From: Propionibacterium sp.
GTDB lineage: Bacteria; Actinomycetota; Actinomycetes; Propionibacteriales; Propionibacteriaceae
Assembly: GCA_012839035.1 (NCBI GenBank)
Contig: DUOB01000023.1
Location: 1 to 64,000, forward strand
Direction of reading: 5' to 3'
DNA: 64,000 nucleotides
The translations under genes and the position numbers were made by a program. Below are positions 10,170 to 19,027 of this stretch, piece after piece (within the stretch, counting starts at the first letter, position 1; every line of letters starts with the position of its first letter). Under the pieces are notes generated by a model. The model searched no databases, was not told the origin of the DNA, and was given only the letters and a program-made list of their open reading frames with translations.

Positions 10170-10589
10170 TCATGTCAGCGCGGAAGGGGTCACGTGTGCG
10201 CGGGTCCATTCGACGATCTCGGTCATCGTGGCTCCCGGGGTGAACACCTGGGCGACCCCCAGCTCGGCCAAGGGCCCGCGGTCGGCTTCGGGAATGATGC
10301 CGCCCCCGAAAACCACGATGTCGCCGGCCCCCTCGGCTGCGAGCAGCTCCAACACTCGCGCGAACAGCGTCATGTGCGCCCCGGAGAGCACGGAAAGGCC
10401 GATGGCGTGGGCGTCTTCGGCCAGCGCGGTCCGGACGATCTGCTCGGGAGTCTGGTGCAGGCCCGTATAGATGACTTCCATGCCCGCGTCCCGCAATCCT
10501 CTCGCCACCAACTTGACCCCTCGGTCGTGACCATCGAGGCCAGGCTTCGCTATGACCACCCGAATCGGGGCGACTGGCGCGCTCTCCAT
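10170..10589 (-). CDS. Stand-alone cobalamin-binding domain protein (methylmalonyl-CoA mutase C-terminal type)
   Basis: A 139-residue protein consisting of one B12-binding Rossmann-like domain. Near the N-terminus it has [10 protein letters not shown], which contains the DxHxxG lower-ligand motif, then GLSVLSGAH and VFGGGIIP, matching the SxL and GG segments of the family. There is no substrate-binding barrel, so it must either pair with a separate mutase subunit or act as a B12 carrier. It lies upstream of sucC-sucD, whose substrate succinyl-CoA is the product of the mutase reaction. I use the ATG at 10589; the ORF extends further upstream without family similarity. Confidence 0.85.
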   Translation of the reverse strand: MESAPVAPIRVVIAKPGLDGHDRGVKLVARGLRDAGMEVIYTGLHQTPEQIVRTALAEDAHAIGLSVLSGAHMTLFARVLELLAAEGAGDIVVFGGGIIPEADRGPLAELGVAQVFTPGATMTEIVEWTRAHVTPSALT

Positions 10590-10816
10590 CCAGTGCAGCC
10601 TACCCGCCGCGGGGCAGCCACAGCCGGATACGGCACAAAGGAGGCGCAGAGGAGGCACAAAGGGAATCCGCCACCATCAGATGTCCGCCAGATGGACTTT
10701 CCCGTCCAGGAAGTGCCATGGGATGGCACAGGATGTGATACTCGCGCGAAAGTTTGCGATTCTTAATACGTAACGAAAGCACCTGAGAAGCTTCAGGCTC
10801 CACCAGGTGGCTCGGT

Positions 10817-10846
10817 TTGAGTCACAGGTTATCTGTCCGTTATCTT
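10817..10846 (+). promoter_or_regulatory. Putative promoter of the M23 peptidase gene
   Basis: TTGAGT at 10817 and TTATCT at 10840 are separated by 17 bases and lie about 55 bases upstream of the GTG start. The surrounding 310-base divergent region (10590-10899) is visibly AT-richer than the genes. I looked for a c-di-AMP (ydaO-type) riboswitch, common before actinobacterial cell-wall hydrolases, and saw no convincing match. Confidence 0.45.
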
Positions 10847-10899
10847 CGTAAAGGCGATTCCGAAAGAACCGCCGGATCGCAAGCACTAGGAGTTCACAC

Positions 10900-12039
10900 G
10901 TGTCGAAGCGCTTGTTCGGCAAGCCCAAGGCCCGGCGGGCACTGGGCGTCGAGGACACCACCGACGTCCTGGCTGGCAACAGCGCCACTATCGACGAGGA
11001 CCTGAGCGTCAAAGGCTTGGTCGCCCATGGTCTCGCCGCACTGGCAATCTCCGGCCTGGGATTGGCCGTCGCAGGATCCGTTGCAATGACCGCGTCCGCC
11101 CAGGCCACCGAAGTGACCCGCACCAGCACCGCTGTCCAGGGAGCCCAGGACTATTCCCAGGCCATCCCCGCTGAGGAGTCGAAGCGGATCGCCGAGGAGC
11201 AGGCGGCCATCAACGAGATCCGCAACGCACAGGACCAGGCCGCGAGCGATGGCCAGCTCGACGCCTTCGGCCGCAGCGCCGATGGTGTCAGCCGCAACGC
11301 TGTTCGAAACGAAATCGATCGTGCCGTCGCCGACCAGATCGCCAAGGAACGCGGCGCTTCCCTTGAGGTGACCGGCGAGAAGGCCACCGAGACCTCGGGC
11401 GAGGCACTCAACGAGGCCCGCAACACCACTCTCCAGAACACCGCCGCAGCCACGCAGCGCGAGCAGGATCGCATGGCAGAGGAACGCCGCAAGGCCGAAG
11501 AGGCACTGCGCGCCAGCCAGCAGGAAGCCATCGGCGGCACCCTCCAGGCTGCTCCGAACACGGCCCAGGGCAATGCCCCGGTCGACTTCCAGGCGGGCGA
11601 GGCCGGCTCTCCGGTGGTTTCCGGCGGCGCTGCTGCGCCGCTGCCGAAGGGCCGCTATACCGTCGGCGCCCGCTGGGGTGCTGTGGGCGCATGGTCGCGC
11701 TATCACACCGGTCAGGACCTCGGCGCGCCGATCGGAACGCCGATCCACGCTGCGGCCAACGGCGTCGTGGTCTCGCCCAACGCGGGCGGCTGGGCCGGCG
11801 TCCACGTGATCATCCAGCACGGCAACGGCTCGACGCTCTATGCGCACATGGCGTCCTCCACCGTTCGCCCCGGCCAGACGGTGACCGCTGGACAGCTCAT
11901 CGGCTATGTCGGCATGACCGGCCGGACCTTCGGCCCGCACCTGCACTTCGAGTACTACCCGGTCGGCGCATCCACCTCGGATCCCTATTCGACCTCCGAT
12001 CCCTATCGCTGGTTGCTGACCCAGGGCGTACGCCTCTGA
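10900..12039 (+). CDS. M23-family (LytM-type) peptidoglycan peptidase, membrane-anchored
   Basis: A 379-residue envelope protein. A basic N-terminal tail precedes one membrane segment at about 45-65 (HGLAALAISGLGLAVAGSVAM). Residues 85-210 are Ala/Glu/Gln-rich and likely coiled coil. The C-terminal LytM domain (about 250-370) carries the zinc ligands in YHTGQDLGAP (HxxxD) and HLHFEYY (HxH), so the metal site looks intact. The GTG start has AGGAG 7 bases upstream. It lies between pcrA and sucC as in mycobacteria (Rv0950c). It probably cleaves peptide cross-links or activates another hydrolase. Confidence 0.92.
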   Translation: MSKRLFGKPKARRALGVEDTTDVLAGNSATIDEDLSVKGLVAHGLAALAISGLGLAVAGSVAMTASAQATEVTRTSTAVQGAQDYSQAIPAEESKRIAEEQAAINEIRNAQDQAASDGQLDAFGRSADGVSRNAVRNEIDRAVADQIAKERGASLEVTGEKATETSGEALNEARNTTLQNTAAATQREQDRMAEERRKAEEALRASQQEAIGGTLQAAPNTAQGNAPVDFQAGEAGSPVVSGGAAAPLPKGRYTVGARWGAVGAWSRYHTGQDLGAPIGTPIHAAANGVVVSPNAGGWAGVHVIIQHGNGSTLYAHMASSTVRPGQTVTAGQLIGYVGMTGRTFGPHLHFEYYPVGASTSDPYSTSDPYRWLLTQGVRL

Positions 12040-12062
12040 GCCGCCCCTGACGCCTGACGCAC

Positions 12063-12094
12063 AAGGGCTCCTGCCATTTCCGGCAGGAGCCCTT
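12063..12094. terminator. Terminator between M23 gene and pcrA
   Basis: A perfect 13-bp stem, AAGGGCTCCTGCC / GGCAGGAGCCCTT, with a 6-base loop follows the M23 stop codon by about 24 bases and lies between convergent genes. Confidence 0.88.
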
Positions 12095-12164
12095 CGTCGT
12101 TGCCTGTTCTGGAGTCATCGCCCGCTCAGGAGTTTGTTGCCGGTTCAGGACGGCGCAGCTCGTG

Positions 12165-14597
12165 TCACAGCTTCTCCAAGGGCGCGAATTGCAGGGCCAG
12201 CCGTTTGACGCCCGTTGACCCGAAGTCCACATCGGCCATCGCCTTGGGTCCCGAACCGTGCAGGGCCACGACCGTGCCCAGCCCGAACGCATTGTGCAGC
12301 ACCCGGTCCCCCACCGACAGCTGCGGCACGTCCCTTTTGACCGGCACGGTGTCGATGCGGGTGCCGAAGCCATCCCGCTTGACGCGCTCTCGATAACGCG
12401 CTGTCGCACTCGTGTTGCGCCAGGTCGTCTGACCGGATCCAAGTCGCCGCCAGTCCATGAGCCGGTCGGGAATCTCCGTCAGGAACCGGCTGGGCGGGTT
12501 GTGCTGAGGAGCTCCCCACGCCGACCGGCTGACCGCGCGGCTGAGATAGAGCCGCTTGCGGGCTCTCGTGATCCCCACATAGGCCAGCCGACGCTCCTCC
12601 GCCAACTGCTCGATGTCGGTGAGAGTGCGTTGGTGCGGGAGGATGCCGTCCTCACAGCCGGTGAGGAAGACGGTGTCGAATTCTAGTCCCTTGGCCGTGT
12701 GCAGGGTCATCAACGTGACCACTCCGGACGTGTCCCCCTCGGCCGAGGCCCCCTGTCCGGCTGCGCCCAATTGGTCGGCATCCGCCACGAGTGCGATCCG
12801 TTCGAGGAAGGCTGCGAGGGACGGGTCCGGCTCGGGCGCCCCGAGCAATACGCCCTCGGCTGTCTCGAGGTCGAAGCCAGGATCGGTCTCATCGAGCGAC
12901 ACCGCGGACGCGGACGTGACGAACTCCTCAGCCACGGCGAGGAATTCGGCCAAGTTTTCCACCCTGGTCTGGTCCTGGGGATCGCTGGACGCCTCGAGCT
13001 CCGCCAGATAACCCGACGCGTCGAGGACCGACGCCACCACCTCGTGGGCCGGCGTACCCGAAGCCACCATTTCCTCGTGCTCGTCCATCATGTCGGCGAA
13101 AGCCCGGAGCCGGCGTACGGCACCTGCCGCCAGGCCCGACTCGGACGCCCGCCGCACTGCATCCGAGAACGTGATGCCCTCGCGCTGGGCGAACGCCTCG
13201 ATCGCGGCCTCGGAGCGGTCCCCGATCCCCCGCTTGGGCACGTTGAGAATCCGCCGCACGGAGACGTCGTCGGCGCGGTTGACGATGGCACGGAGATACG
13301 CGATCACGTCCCGCACTTCCTTGCGCTCATAGAAACGTACGCCGCCCACGACCTTGTAGGGCACCCCGCGCCGGATGAACACTTCCTCGAAGGCTCTCGA
13401 CTGGGCATTGGTCCGATAGAACACAGCCGTATCGGCGTAGCCGCTCGTCCCCGCCGCGGCGAGGTCCTCGATCTCACCGGCGACGAACTGGGCCTCATCG
13501 TGTTCGGTGTCGGCGACATAGCCGACGATCCGATCCCCGTCCCCCGCGGCGGACCACAGATTCTTGGCCGGGCGCCCCTCGTTGTGGGCGATCACCGCGT
13601 TGGCAGCGGACAGGACCGTCTGGGTGGAGCGGTAGTTCTGCTCGAGCATCACCGTGCGCGCGCCGGGGAAGTCCGTCGCGAAGTCGAGGATGTTGCGGAT
13701 CGTCGCCCCGCGGAAGGCATAGATCGACTGGTCGGAGTCGCCGACCACCATGAGCTCCGGAGGGTCTGTCCCAAAAGCTTCCGGAACCATCCGGAATCCG
13801 CCGTCCTCCGTCTCCGGTGCCCCACAGAGTTCGCGGATCAGCGCATATTGCGCATGGTTGGTGTCCTGATATTCGTCCACCAACACGTGCCGGAACCGCC
13901 GCCGGTAGTGCTCCAGAACCTCAGGAAACGCTTGGAAAAGGTGCACCGTGAGCATGATGAGGTCGTCGAAGTCGAGGGCGTTGGCGGCCCGCAACCGGCG
14001 CTGATAGTCCGCATACGCCTCCGGGTACAGCTCCTGCCCCACACCGCCCCGTGCCTGCGCCGCCTCGTGGTCGACCAGGTCGTTCTTGCAGTTGGAGACC
14101 CAGTTGAGGACTTGGCGGACCGGGTGCTTCTTGGGGTCCAGGCCGAGGTCACCGCACACCAGCTGCATGAGCCGCTTCGAGTCGGCGTCGTCATAGATGG
14201 AGAACTGCCGCGCATAGCCGAACCGATGGATGTCGGCACGGAGAATGCGCACGCACGCCGAGTGGAACGTCGACACCCACATGATCCTGGCCCGATTGCC
14301 GATGATCTCGGCGACGCGATGCCGCATCTCCGCAGCCGCCTTGTTGGTGAACGTGATCGCCAGGATCGACCCAGGGTGAACATCCCGCTCCGACACCAGA
14401 TAGGCGATGCGACGAGTCAGCACCCGGGTCTTTCCGGAACCCGCGCCCGCAACCACCAGCAACGGCGACCCCTCGTGCAGGACCGCCTCCCGCTGCGGGT
14501 CGTTGAGCCCCTCGAGGAGTTCCTTTGCGCGGCTGCGTTTCCGCGGCCTCGGCGCAGGGTCGTCGGTCAGGGTGGGCTGGGCGCTGTGCTCGTTCAT
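12165..14597 (-). CDS. pcrA: ATP-dependent DNA helicase PcrA/UvrD
   Basis: An 810-residue SF1A helicase that unwinds DNA 3'-5' in repair and replication restart. Conserved motifs appear in order: LNDPQREAV (Q motif), AGAGSGKT (Walker A, motif I), DEYQDTN (Walker B, motif II), GDSDQSIYAFRGA (motif III), LEQNYRST (motif IV), LMTLHTAKGLEFD (motif V) and VGITRARKRLYL (motif VI). The C-terminal part ends in a tudor-like segment (GDRVLHNAFGLGTVV), as in PcrA. It is divergent from the PLD gene and matches UvrD1 (Rv0949) in context. Confidence 0.97.
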   Translation of the reverse strand: MNEHSAQPTLTDDPAPRPRKRSRAKELLEGLNDPQREAVLHEGSPLLVVAGAGSGKTRVLTRRIAYLVSERDVHPGSILAITFTNKAAAEMRHRVAEIIGNRARIMWVSTFHSACVRILRADIHRFGYARQFSIYDDADSKRLMQLVCGDLGLDPKKHPVRQVLNWVSNCKNDLVDHEAAQARGGVGQELYPEAYADYQRRLRAANALDFDDLIMLTVHLFQAFPEVLEHYRRRFRHVLVDEYQDTNHAQYALIRELCGAPETEDGGFRMVPEAFGTDPPELMVVGDSDQSIYAFRGATIRNILDFATDFPGARTVMLEQNYRSTQTVLSAANAVIAHNEGRPAKNLWSAAGDGDRIVGYVADTEHDEAQFVAGEIEDLAAAGTSGYADTAVFYRTNAQSRAFEEVFIRRGVPYKVVGGVRFYERKEVRDVIAYLRAIVNRADDVSVRRILNVPKRGIGDRSEAAIEAFAQREGITFSDAVRRASESGLAAGAVRRLRAFADMMDEHEEMVASGTPAHEVVASVLDASGYLAELEASSDPQDQTRVENLAEFLAVAEEFVTSASAVSLDETDPGFDLETAEGVLLGAPEPDPSLAAFLERIALVADADQLGAAGQGASAEGDTSGVVTLMTLHTAKGLEFDTVFLTGCEDGILPHQRTLTDIEQLAEERRLAYVGITRARKRLYLSRAVSRSAWGAPQHNPPSRFLTEIPDRLMDWRRLGSGQTTWRNTSATARYRERVKRDGFGTRIDTVPVKRDVPQLSVGDRVLHNAFGLGTVVALHGSGPKAMADVDFGSTGVKRLALQFAPLEKL

Positions 14598-14687
14598 AGG
14601 GACTCCACCCTAGGCCTCCCGACCGACACTGCGCGCTGTTCGATCCGCGGCGATCGGGGCTGGGGAGTGCCCGGCTACATTGGGGGC

Positions 14688-15920
14688 GTGAACTGGCGCC
14701 AGATCAAGCGAATCATCCGTCGTCTCCTTCTGGCCGTCTTCGGAGTGCAGTTGGCCACGGCGGTCACGCTCCTGGTGATCGACAGCCGCCGGAAGAAGGA
14801 TCGCGCGCCGGTCGTGTTCCCCAAATCCGACCCGGTCCCTGTCCGGGCCGGGGCGTCGGACATCACGGTCTACACCTATGGCCAGGACCTCTACATCGAC
14901 ATGCTCAAGGCCATCGACAACGCTTCCGACCGGATCTACTTCGAAACCTTCATCTGGAAGAACGACCCGATCGGCCGGGCCTTCAAACGCGCGTTCATCC
15001 GCGCCGCCAACCGCGGGGTCGCCGTTTATGTGGTCTTCGACGAGTTCGCCAACCTGGTCGTCCCCCGCCCGTTCTTTCGGTTTCCACCGAGCATCCACGT
15101 CAAACACCACCCGCTGCTCGTCGGCGGCTGGGGATTCTGGCACCCACGCAATTCCGGGCGCAACCACCGCAAGCTCATGGTCGTGGACGGCAGGACGGCG
15201 TTCACCGGTGGATACAACATCGGCTCGCTCTATGCGACGGACTGGCGGGACACCCACGTGCGGGTCACCGGCGAGGCCGTCGGCGAGCTGGAGAACGCGT
15301 TCGTCGACTATTGGAACCTGTGGGGCAACCGGCGTCACCCGGAGCTGGAGGATCCCCGGCAGCGCACGTGGGACTCCCCCATCCGCGTGCACCGCAACGT
15401 GCCGCGGCAGCTGATCTATCCGATTCGGTACATGTACCTCGACGCCATCGACCGCGCCCAGGCGCGCGTCTGGCTCACCCACGCCTATCTGATCCCCGAC
15501 GACGATCTGCTCGGGGTCCTCATCGGGGCGGCCCAGCGCGGGGTGGACGTGCGGATCATCGTTCCCGAGCGGTCCAACCACATCGTCGCCGACTGGGTGT
15601 CGCGGGGTTACTACCGCGGCCTGCTGGAGGGGGGCGTACGCTTGTTCCTCTATCAGGGCGCCATGGTGCACGCGAAGACCGCGGTCATCGACGACCAGTG
15701 GTCCACGGTCGGCACCGCCAACCTCGACCGGCTGTCGCTCATCGGCAACTATGAGATCAACCTTGAGGTCACCGACCATGAGATGGCGGAGAAGATGGCC
15801 GAGGTCTTCCGGCTCGACCTCACCAACTGTCGGGAGTTGACCCTCGACGAGTGGGGCCAGCGGCCCATCATGGTCAAGTTCTCCGAGGCGATCCTCAAGC
15901 CGTTCAGCCCGTTCCTTTGA
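14688..15920 (+). CDS. Cardiolipin synthase-like phospholipase D family protein
   Basis: A 410-residue protein with one N-terminal membrane segment (about 12-30) and two PLD catalytic HKD motifs, NHRKLMVVDG near residue 165 and VHAKTAVID near 330. Bacterial Cls enzymes with this layout join phosphatidylglycerol molecules at the membrane. In actinobacteria true cardiolipin synthase is often the CDP-alcohol type, so another phosphatidyl transfer or hydrolysis cannot be excluded. The GTG at 14688, after GGGGGC, is the only sensible start; the upstream ORF extension is antisense to pcrA. No partner gene follows. Confidence 0.85.
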   Translation: MNWRQIKRIIRRLLLAVFGVQLATAVTLLVIDSRRKKDRAPVVFPKSDPVPVRAGASDITVYTYGQDLYIDMLKAIDNASDRIYFETFIWKNDPIGRAFKRAFIRAANRGVAVYVVFDEFANLVVPRPFFRFPPSIHVKHHPLLVGGWGFWHPRNSGRNHRKLMVVDGRTAFTGGYNIGSLYATDWRDTHVRVTGEAVGELENAFVDYWNLWGNRRHPELEDPRQRTWDSPIRVHRNVPRQLIYPIRYMYLDAIDRAQARVWLTHAYLIPDDDLLGVLIGAAQRGVDVRIIVPERSNHIVADWVSRGYYRGLLEGGVRLFLYQGAMVHAKTAVIDDQWSTVGTANLDRLSLIGNYEINLEVTDHEMAEKMAEVFRLDLTNCRELTLDEWGQRPIMVKFSEAILKPFSPFL

Positions 15921-15932
15921 TCAGTGAGCACC

Positions 15933-16084
15933 CTCCTGGCCCGGGTTCAGTACGCCCCGCCTCGCACGTTGCCCGGGTTCGGTCACGTCCCCCGGGTTCA
16001 TAGAGCTCCTTGCCCGGGTTCAGTACGCCCCGCCTCGCACGTTGCCCGGGTTCGGTCACGTTCCCCAGGTTCATAGCTCCTTGC
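15933..16084. repeat. Tandem direct repeat, two copies of about 73 and 71 bp plus a partial third
   Basis: Copy 1 is 15933-16005 and copy 2 is 16006-16076; both run from CTCCT(T/G)GCCCGGGTTCAG through GTACGCCCCGCCTCGCACG to GGTTCATAG. Copy 2 lacks an AG dinucleotide and has two substitutions near its end. A third copy starts (CTCCTTGCCCA) and stops. Each unit itself contains CCGGGTTC three times, about 20-30 bases apart. It sits in a 505-base gene-free stretch after the PLD gene. ORFs predicted across it look like artefacts. Confidence 0.9.
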
Positions 16085-16425
16085 CCAGACTGGAACCTGA
16101 GCAAGGAGCCACGTAAGTGGGGAAAGTGACGAAACCCGGGCAACGTGGCCTCAGGGCAACCGTGGGATAGGGACCCGAGCAGAGCGCCCCGAACGGAGGG
16201 GGCCCGAATCCGGGCCAGCATGGGCTCGCCCCACGGGCAAGACACCACCCCCGGGCGTTCGTCCGCGTGGACCCTCGGTTGGGGCAAGAGGTGGCCGGGT
16301 TGCGTGGCAGCAACATCCTGCTGCTCCCGTCCTGGATGCCTGTGCGAGCCGCACGCAGCCCAATCGTTACCCGAAATTGTCGACATAGCGTCGATCTGTT
16401 CAGAGGCTGCCGCTAAATTGATCAC
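16085..16425. other. Gene-free stretch with an inverted, diverged piece of the repeat
   Basis: GCAAGGAG at 16101 is the reverse complement of CTCCTTGC at 16077, so the third partial copy can fold into a hairpin. AAACCCGGGCAACGTG at 16133-16148 is an inverted match to the repeat core (CACGTTGCCCGGGTT). The remainder (about 16150-16400) shows no plausible coding frame. Just before the GlsB start, TAAATT is followed 6 bases later by ATG, which could be a -10 box for a leaderless message. Confidence 0.6.
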
Positions 16426-16704
16426 ATGGGCATTATCTTTTGGATCATTATCGGCCTCCTCGCCGGAGCAATCGCCAAGTTCATCATGCCGGGCAAGCAG
16501 GGTGGCGGCATCATCGTCACCATCATCCTGGGCATCATCGGCGCCTTCGCCGGTGGCCTCATCACCAACCTGCTCATGGGCAACGGCTTCCAGTTCACAC
16601 CTGAAGGTGGCTTCTTCTGGACGCTCCTCGTAGCTGTCATCGGCGCGCTGATCGTCCTCTTCATCTATGGCAAGGTCACCTCGGGCAGGGGCCGCGCTGC
16701 CTGA
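16426..16704 (+). CDS. GlsB/YeaQ/YmgE family stress-response membrane protein
   Basis: A 92-residue protein with three hydrophobic helices and the family's Gly-rich pattern: GLLAGAIAKFIMPGKQGGG, then a second helix IGAFAGGLITNLL and a third LVAVIGALIVLFIYG. The protein is also called transglycosylase-associated, a historical name without shown activity. Expression is stress-linked in other bacteria. It sits next to the PspC envelope-stress genes but on its own transcript, closed by a strong terminator. A possible -10 box immediately before the ATG suggests a leaderless message. Confidence 0.92.
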   Translation: MGIIFWIIIGLLAGAIAKFIMPGKQGGGIIVTIILGIIGAFAGGLITNLLMGNGFQFTPEGGFFWTLLVAVIGALIVLFIYGKVTSGRGRAA

Positions 16705-16720
16705 CCCTTCGACAACCAGA

Positions 16721-16750
16721 ACAGCCCGTCCCCGAAAGGGGGCGGGCTGT
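16721..16750. terminator. Terminator with GAAA tetraloop
   Basis: ACAGCCCGTCCCC and GGGGGCGGGCTGT form a 13-bp stem (one wobble pair) closed by GAAA and followed by TTT. It lies between the GlsB gene and the convergent response regulator gene. Confidence 0.92.
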
Positions 16751-16786
16751 TTGCTTTCCACCGGGCTGCCAAGCAACCCGACCTGT

Positions 16787-17488
16787 TCACACCAAACGCC
16801 GGTCCGTCGCCCACCGCGTCAGCTGATGGCGGTTGGACAGCTGAAGTTTCCGCAGCACGGAGGAGACGTGCGTCTCGACGGTCTTGATCGAGATGAACAA
16901 CTCGCGCGCGATCTCCTTGTACGCGTACCCCCGCGCGATCAACCTCAACACCTCCCGCTCCCGGTTGGACAGCCGGTCGAGGTCCTCGTCGATGGAGGCG
17001 ACCTCGATGGAGTCGGAGAACGCGTCGAGCACGAATCCCGCGAGCCGCGGTGAGAACACCGCGTCTCCGTCCGCGATGCGGCGGATGGCGTCGATGAGTT
17101 CTTCGGCACTGATCGACTTGGTCACGTAGCCCCGTGCCCCGGCGCGGATGACGCCGATGACGTCCTCGGCCGCGTCTGACACCGACAGCGCGAGGAATCG
17201 CAGCTCCGGCATCGTCGCGTGCACCTGTTTGATGACCTCGCCGCCACCGCCGCCCGGGAGGTGGACGTCCAGGAGGACGACGTCCGGCGTACTCTCCTTG
17301 ATCGCTGCCACAGCGGTGGCAACGTCCTCGCCCTCCCCGACCACTTCGACAGCCTGGCCGATCTCGGCCTTCACACCGGAACGGAACATCGCATGGTCGT
17401 CGACCACGACGACGCGGAGGGGGCGGTCGGTCGGTGGGGTGGTTTCCCCCGGTCCGAGGGAATCGGGCTGCGGCAGGTCGGTCGTCAT
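16787..17488 (-). CDS. LuxR/NarL-family response regulator
   Basis: A 233-residue two-component regulator. The receiver domain (about 23-140) has the acidic pair in VVVDDHAMF, the phospho-acceptor Asp in VVLLDVHLPGG and the Lys in GYVTKSIS. The C-terminal HTH (about 165-230) contains LSNREREVLRLIARGYAYKEIA and ISIKTVETHVSSVLRKL. Its ATG overlaps the stop codon of the kinase gene by 4 bases, so the pair is translationally coupled and the kinase is the clear partner. Likely targets are the adjacent PspC genes, by analogy with LiaRS-type systems; this is inference. Confidence 0.95.
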   Translation of the reverse strand: MTTDLPQPDSLGPGETTPPTDRPLRVVVVDDHAMFRSGVKAEIGQAVEVVGEGEDVATAVAAIKESTPDVVLLDVHLPGGGGGEVIKQVHATMPELRFLALSVSDAAEDVIGVIRAGARGYVTKSISAEELIDAIRRIADGDAVFSPRLAGFVLDAFSDSIEVASIDEDLDRLSNREREVLRLIARGYAYKEIARELFISIKTVETHVSSVLRKLQLSNRHQLTRWATDRRLV

Positions 17489-18891
17489 CTCTTCATCTCC
17501 AGTCTCACTTCGGTGCCGTCCTCGGGCGACGAGCGGATCCGGGCGGTGCCACCGTGGCGTTCCATGCGCCCGATGATGCTGCCCTTGACACCCATTCGAT
17601 CATCCCCGATGTCCTTGATGTCGAAGCCCTTTCCACGATCCCGGATGAAGATCTCGACGAGATCGTCATCGACCTCGGCATAGACATCGATCCGGGGCGC
17701 GCCGGAGTGCTTCGCGGCGTTCAGCATTGCCTCGCGGGCAGCGCGGATCATCGCGCCGAGATCCTCGGTCAGATCGCAGTCGCCGACACACACGACCTCG
17801 ACGGGGATGCCGCGTTCGTCATCGACCTCGGCGGCCGCGGCCGTCAGCGCTGCCTTGAGGGTCTCCTCGCGGATGACGTCGCCATAGAGGTAGGTCCGCA
17901 GCTCCCGCTCCTGCTTGCGCGCGAGCGTGGCGACCGTGCGCGGGTCATCGGAGCGCTTCTGGATCAGCGCGAGCGTCTGCAGGACCGAGTCGTGCAGATG
18001 GGCGGCCATGTCGGCGCGTTCGTCGGCGCGTACCTTCTCCTCGCGGGCCTGCTGGAGGGCCTGCCGGGACCGGTACGCCCACGGCGCCACCACCAGCGCC
18101 GTCCCCGCCAGGGCCAGCCCGGTCATGCCCAGCACCCGCGGCAACTCCGCCAGCCCGGCCTGGGAGGCGATGACCATGCCGACCGCAGCACCGACGAGCC
18201 CCAGGCCGAGGATGGTCCGGACCAGCGTCAGGACACGGCCCCGCGCGACGAAGGGCCGCAGCCAGGCGGGTCCGGCGGTTTCCTCGCGCCAGTTGGCGTC
18301 GGAGTTGTCGGCAGTACGCCACACCAGTGCGACGCCCGCGCCGGCGAACGCGATCGGCCAGAAGATCTGGGCCGACAGGCCCATGCCGCTTGCCTGCACG
18401 AGCCAGATCAGCCCGATCGACAGCAGCCCGAGCGCAGCGACCGCGCCCAGATCGGTGGCGCGGCGAGGTTTGTCGGCGGTGCGCAGCTGCGTGCGGTCGT
18501 GGGATTCCAGTCCGGGCGCCGCCTCGGGCTTGGGTGCGGCGGGCATGATGAGCCACAGCACCGCGTACACCACCAGACCGACGAACTGCAGCAGCGCGAG
18601 CCCCACGAACCCGACGCGCAGGACCATGACCGGCCAACCGAGGTGATCGGCGAGGCCGGTGCACACCCCGCCGACCCAGGCGCCCTCGGGCACTCGGTGG
18701 GCGCGGGCACGCTTCGGACGCTCCCCGGTGAGGGCCTCGTCCTCACCAGGTGCAGCCTCGGGCGCGGCGGCTCCCGGGTCCGCCACCTCCTGTGACAGCT
18801 CCTGGGAGTGGACAGGCACGACGGCGCTCACCGGCAGCTGCTGATCCTGGTCAGGGCTGCCGGTAGCGTCAGAATCGTCGCGACCGGCCAT
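17485..18891 (-). CDS. PspC-domain sensor histidine kinase (HisKA_3 type)
   Basis: A 468-residue membrane kinase. After a charged N-terminal 70 residues, a PspC domain spans about 80-140 (VPEGAWVGGVCTGLADHLGWP and a following helix). About five membrane helices follow to residue 290. The HisKA_3 dimerization helix has ADMAAHLHDSVLQTLALIQ with the phospho-acceptor His, and a HATPase_c domain contains DRGKGFD. There is no large external sensor domain, so it probably senses within the membrane. The start is the ATG at 18891 preceded by GGAAG. It is divergent from the PspC-toastrack gene with about 135 bases between them. Confidence 0.93.
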   Translation of the reverse strand: MAGRDDSDATGSPDQDQQLPVSAVVPVHSQELSQEVADPGAAAPEAAPGEDEALTGERPKRARAHRVPEGAWVGGVCTGLADHLGWPVMVLRVGFVGLALLQFVGLVVYAVLWLIMPAAPKPEAAPGLESHDRTQLRTADKPRRATDLGAVAALGLLSIGLIWLVQASGMGLSAQIFWPIAFAGAGVALVWRTADNSDANWREETAGPAWLRPFVARGRVLTLVRTILGLGLVGAAVGMVIASQAGLAELPRVLGMTGLALAGTALVVAPWAYRSRQALQQAREEKVRADERADMAAHLHDSVLQTLALIQKRSDDPRTVATLARKQERELRTYLYGDVIREETLKAALTAAAAEVDDERGIPVEVVCVGDCDLTEDLGAMIRAAREAMLNAAKHSGAPRIDVYAEVDDDLVEIFIRDRGKGFDIKDIGDDRMGVKGSIIGRMERHGGTARIRSSPEDGTEVRLEMKR

Positions 18892-19027
18892 GATGCTTCC
18901 AGCCTCACATGTGCCGGGCCTCCGGCCAACCGGGACCTCCCTGGACCGTCCCTGATTGCGGTCGCTCGGGCACCAATCGGGGACTCCCCCGATGGTGCGA
19001 CGCGGGCCCGGGGGGAAGGATGGGGGC

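Noticed and set aside
10590-10899. Possible riboswitch upstream of the M23 peptidase gene
   Set aside because: c-di-AMP riboswitches often precede cell-wall hydrolases, but I could not match the conserved segments here.
12699-14687. Upstream 663 codons of the plus-strand ORF that ends in the PLD protein
   Set aside because: It is antisense to pcrA with no family similarity; the PLD protein starts at the GTG at 14688.
15904-16776. 290-aa minus-strand ORF over the tandem repeat
   Set aside because: It spans the repeat, the terminator and the antisense of the GlsB gene, and has no coherent protein features.
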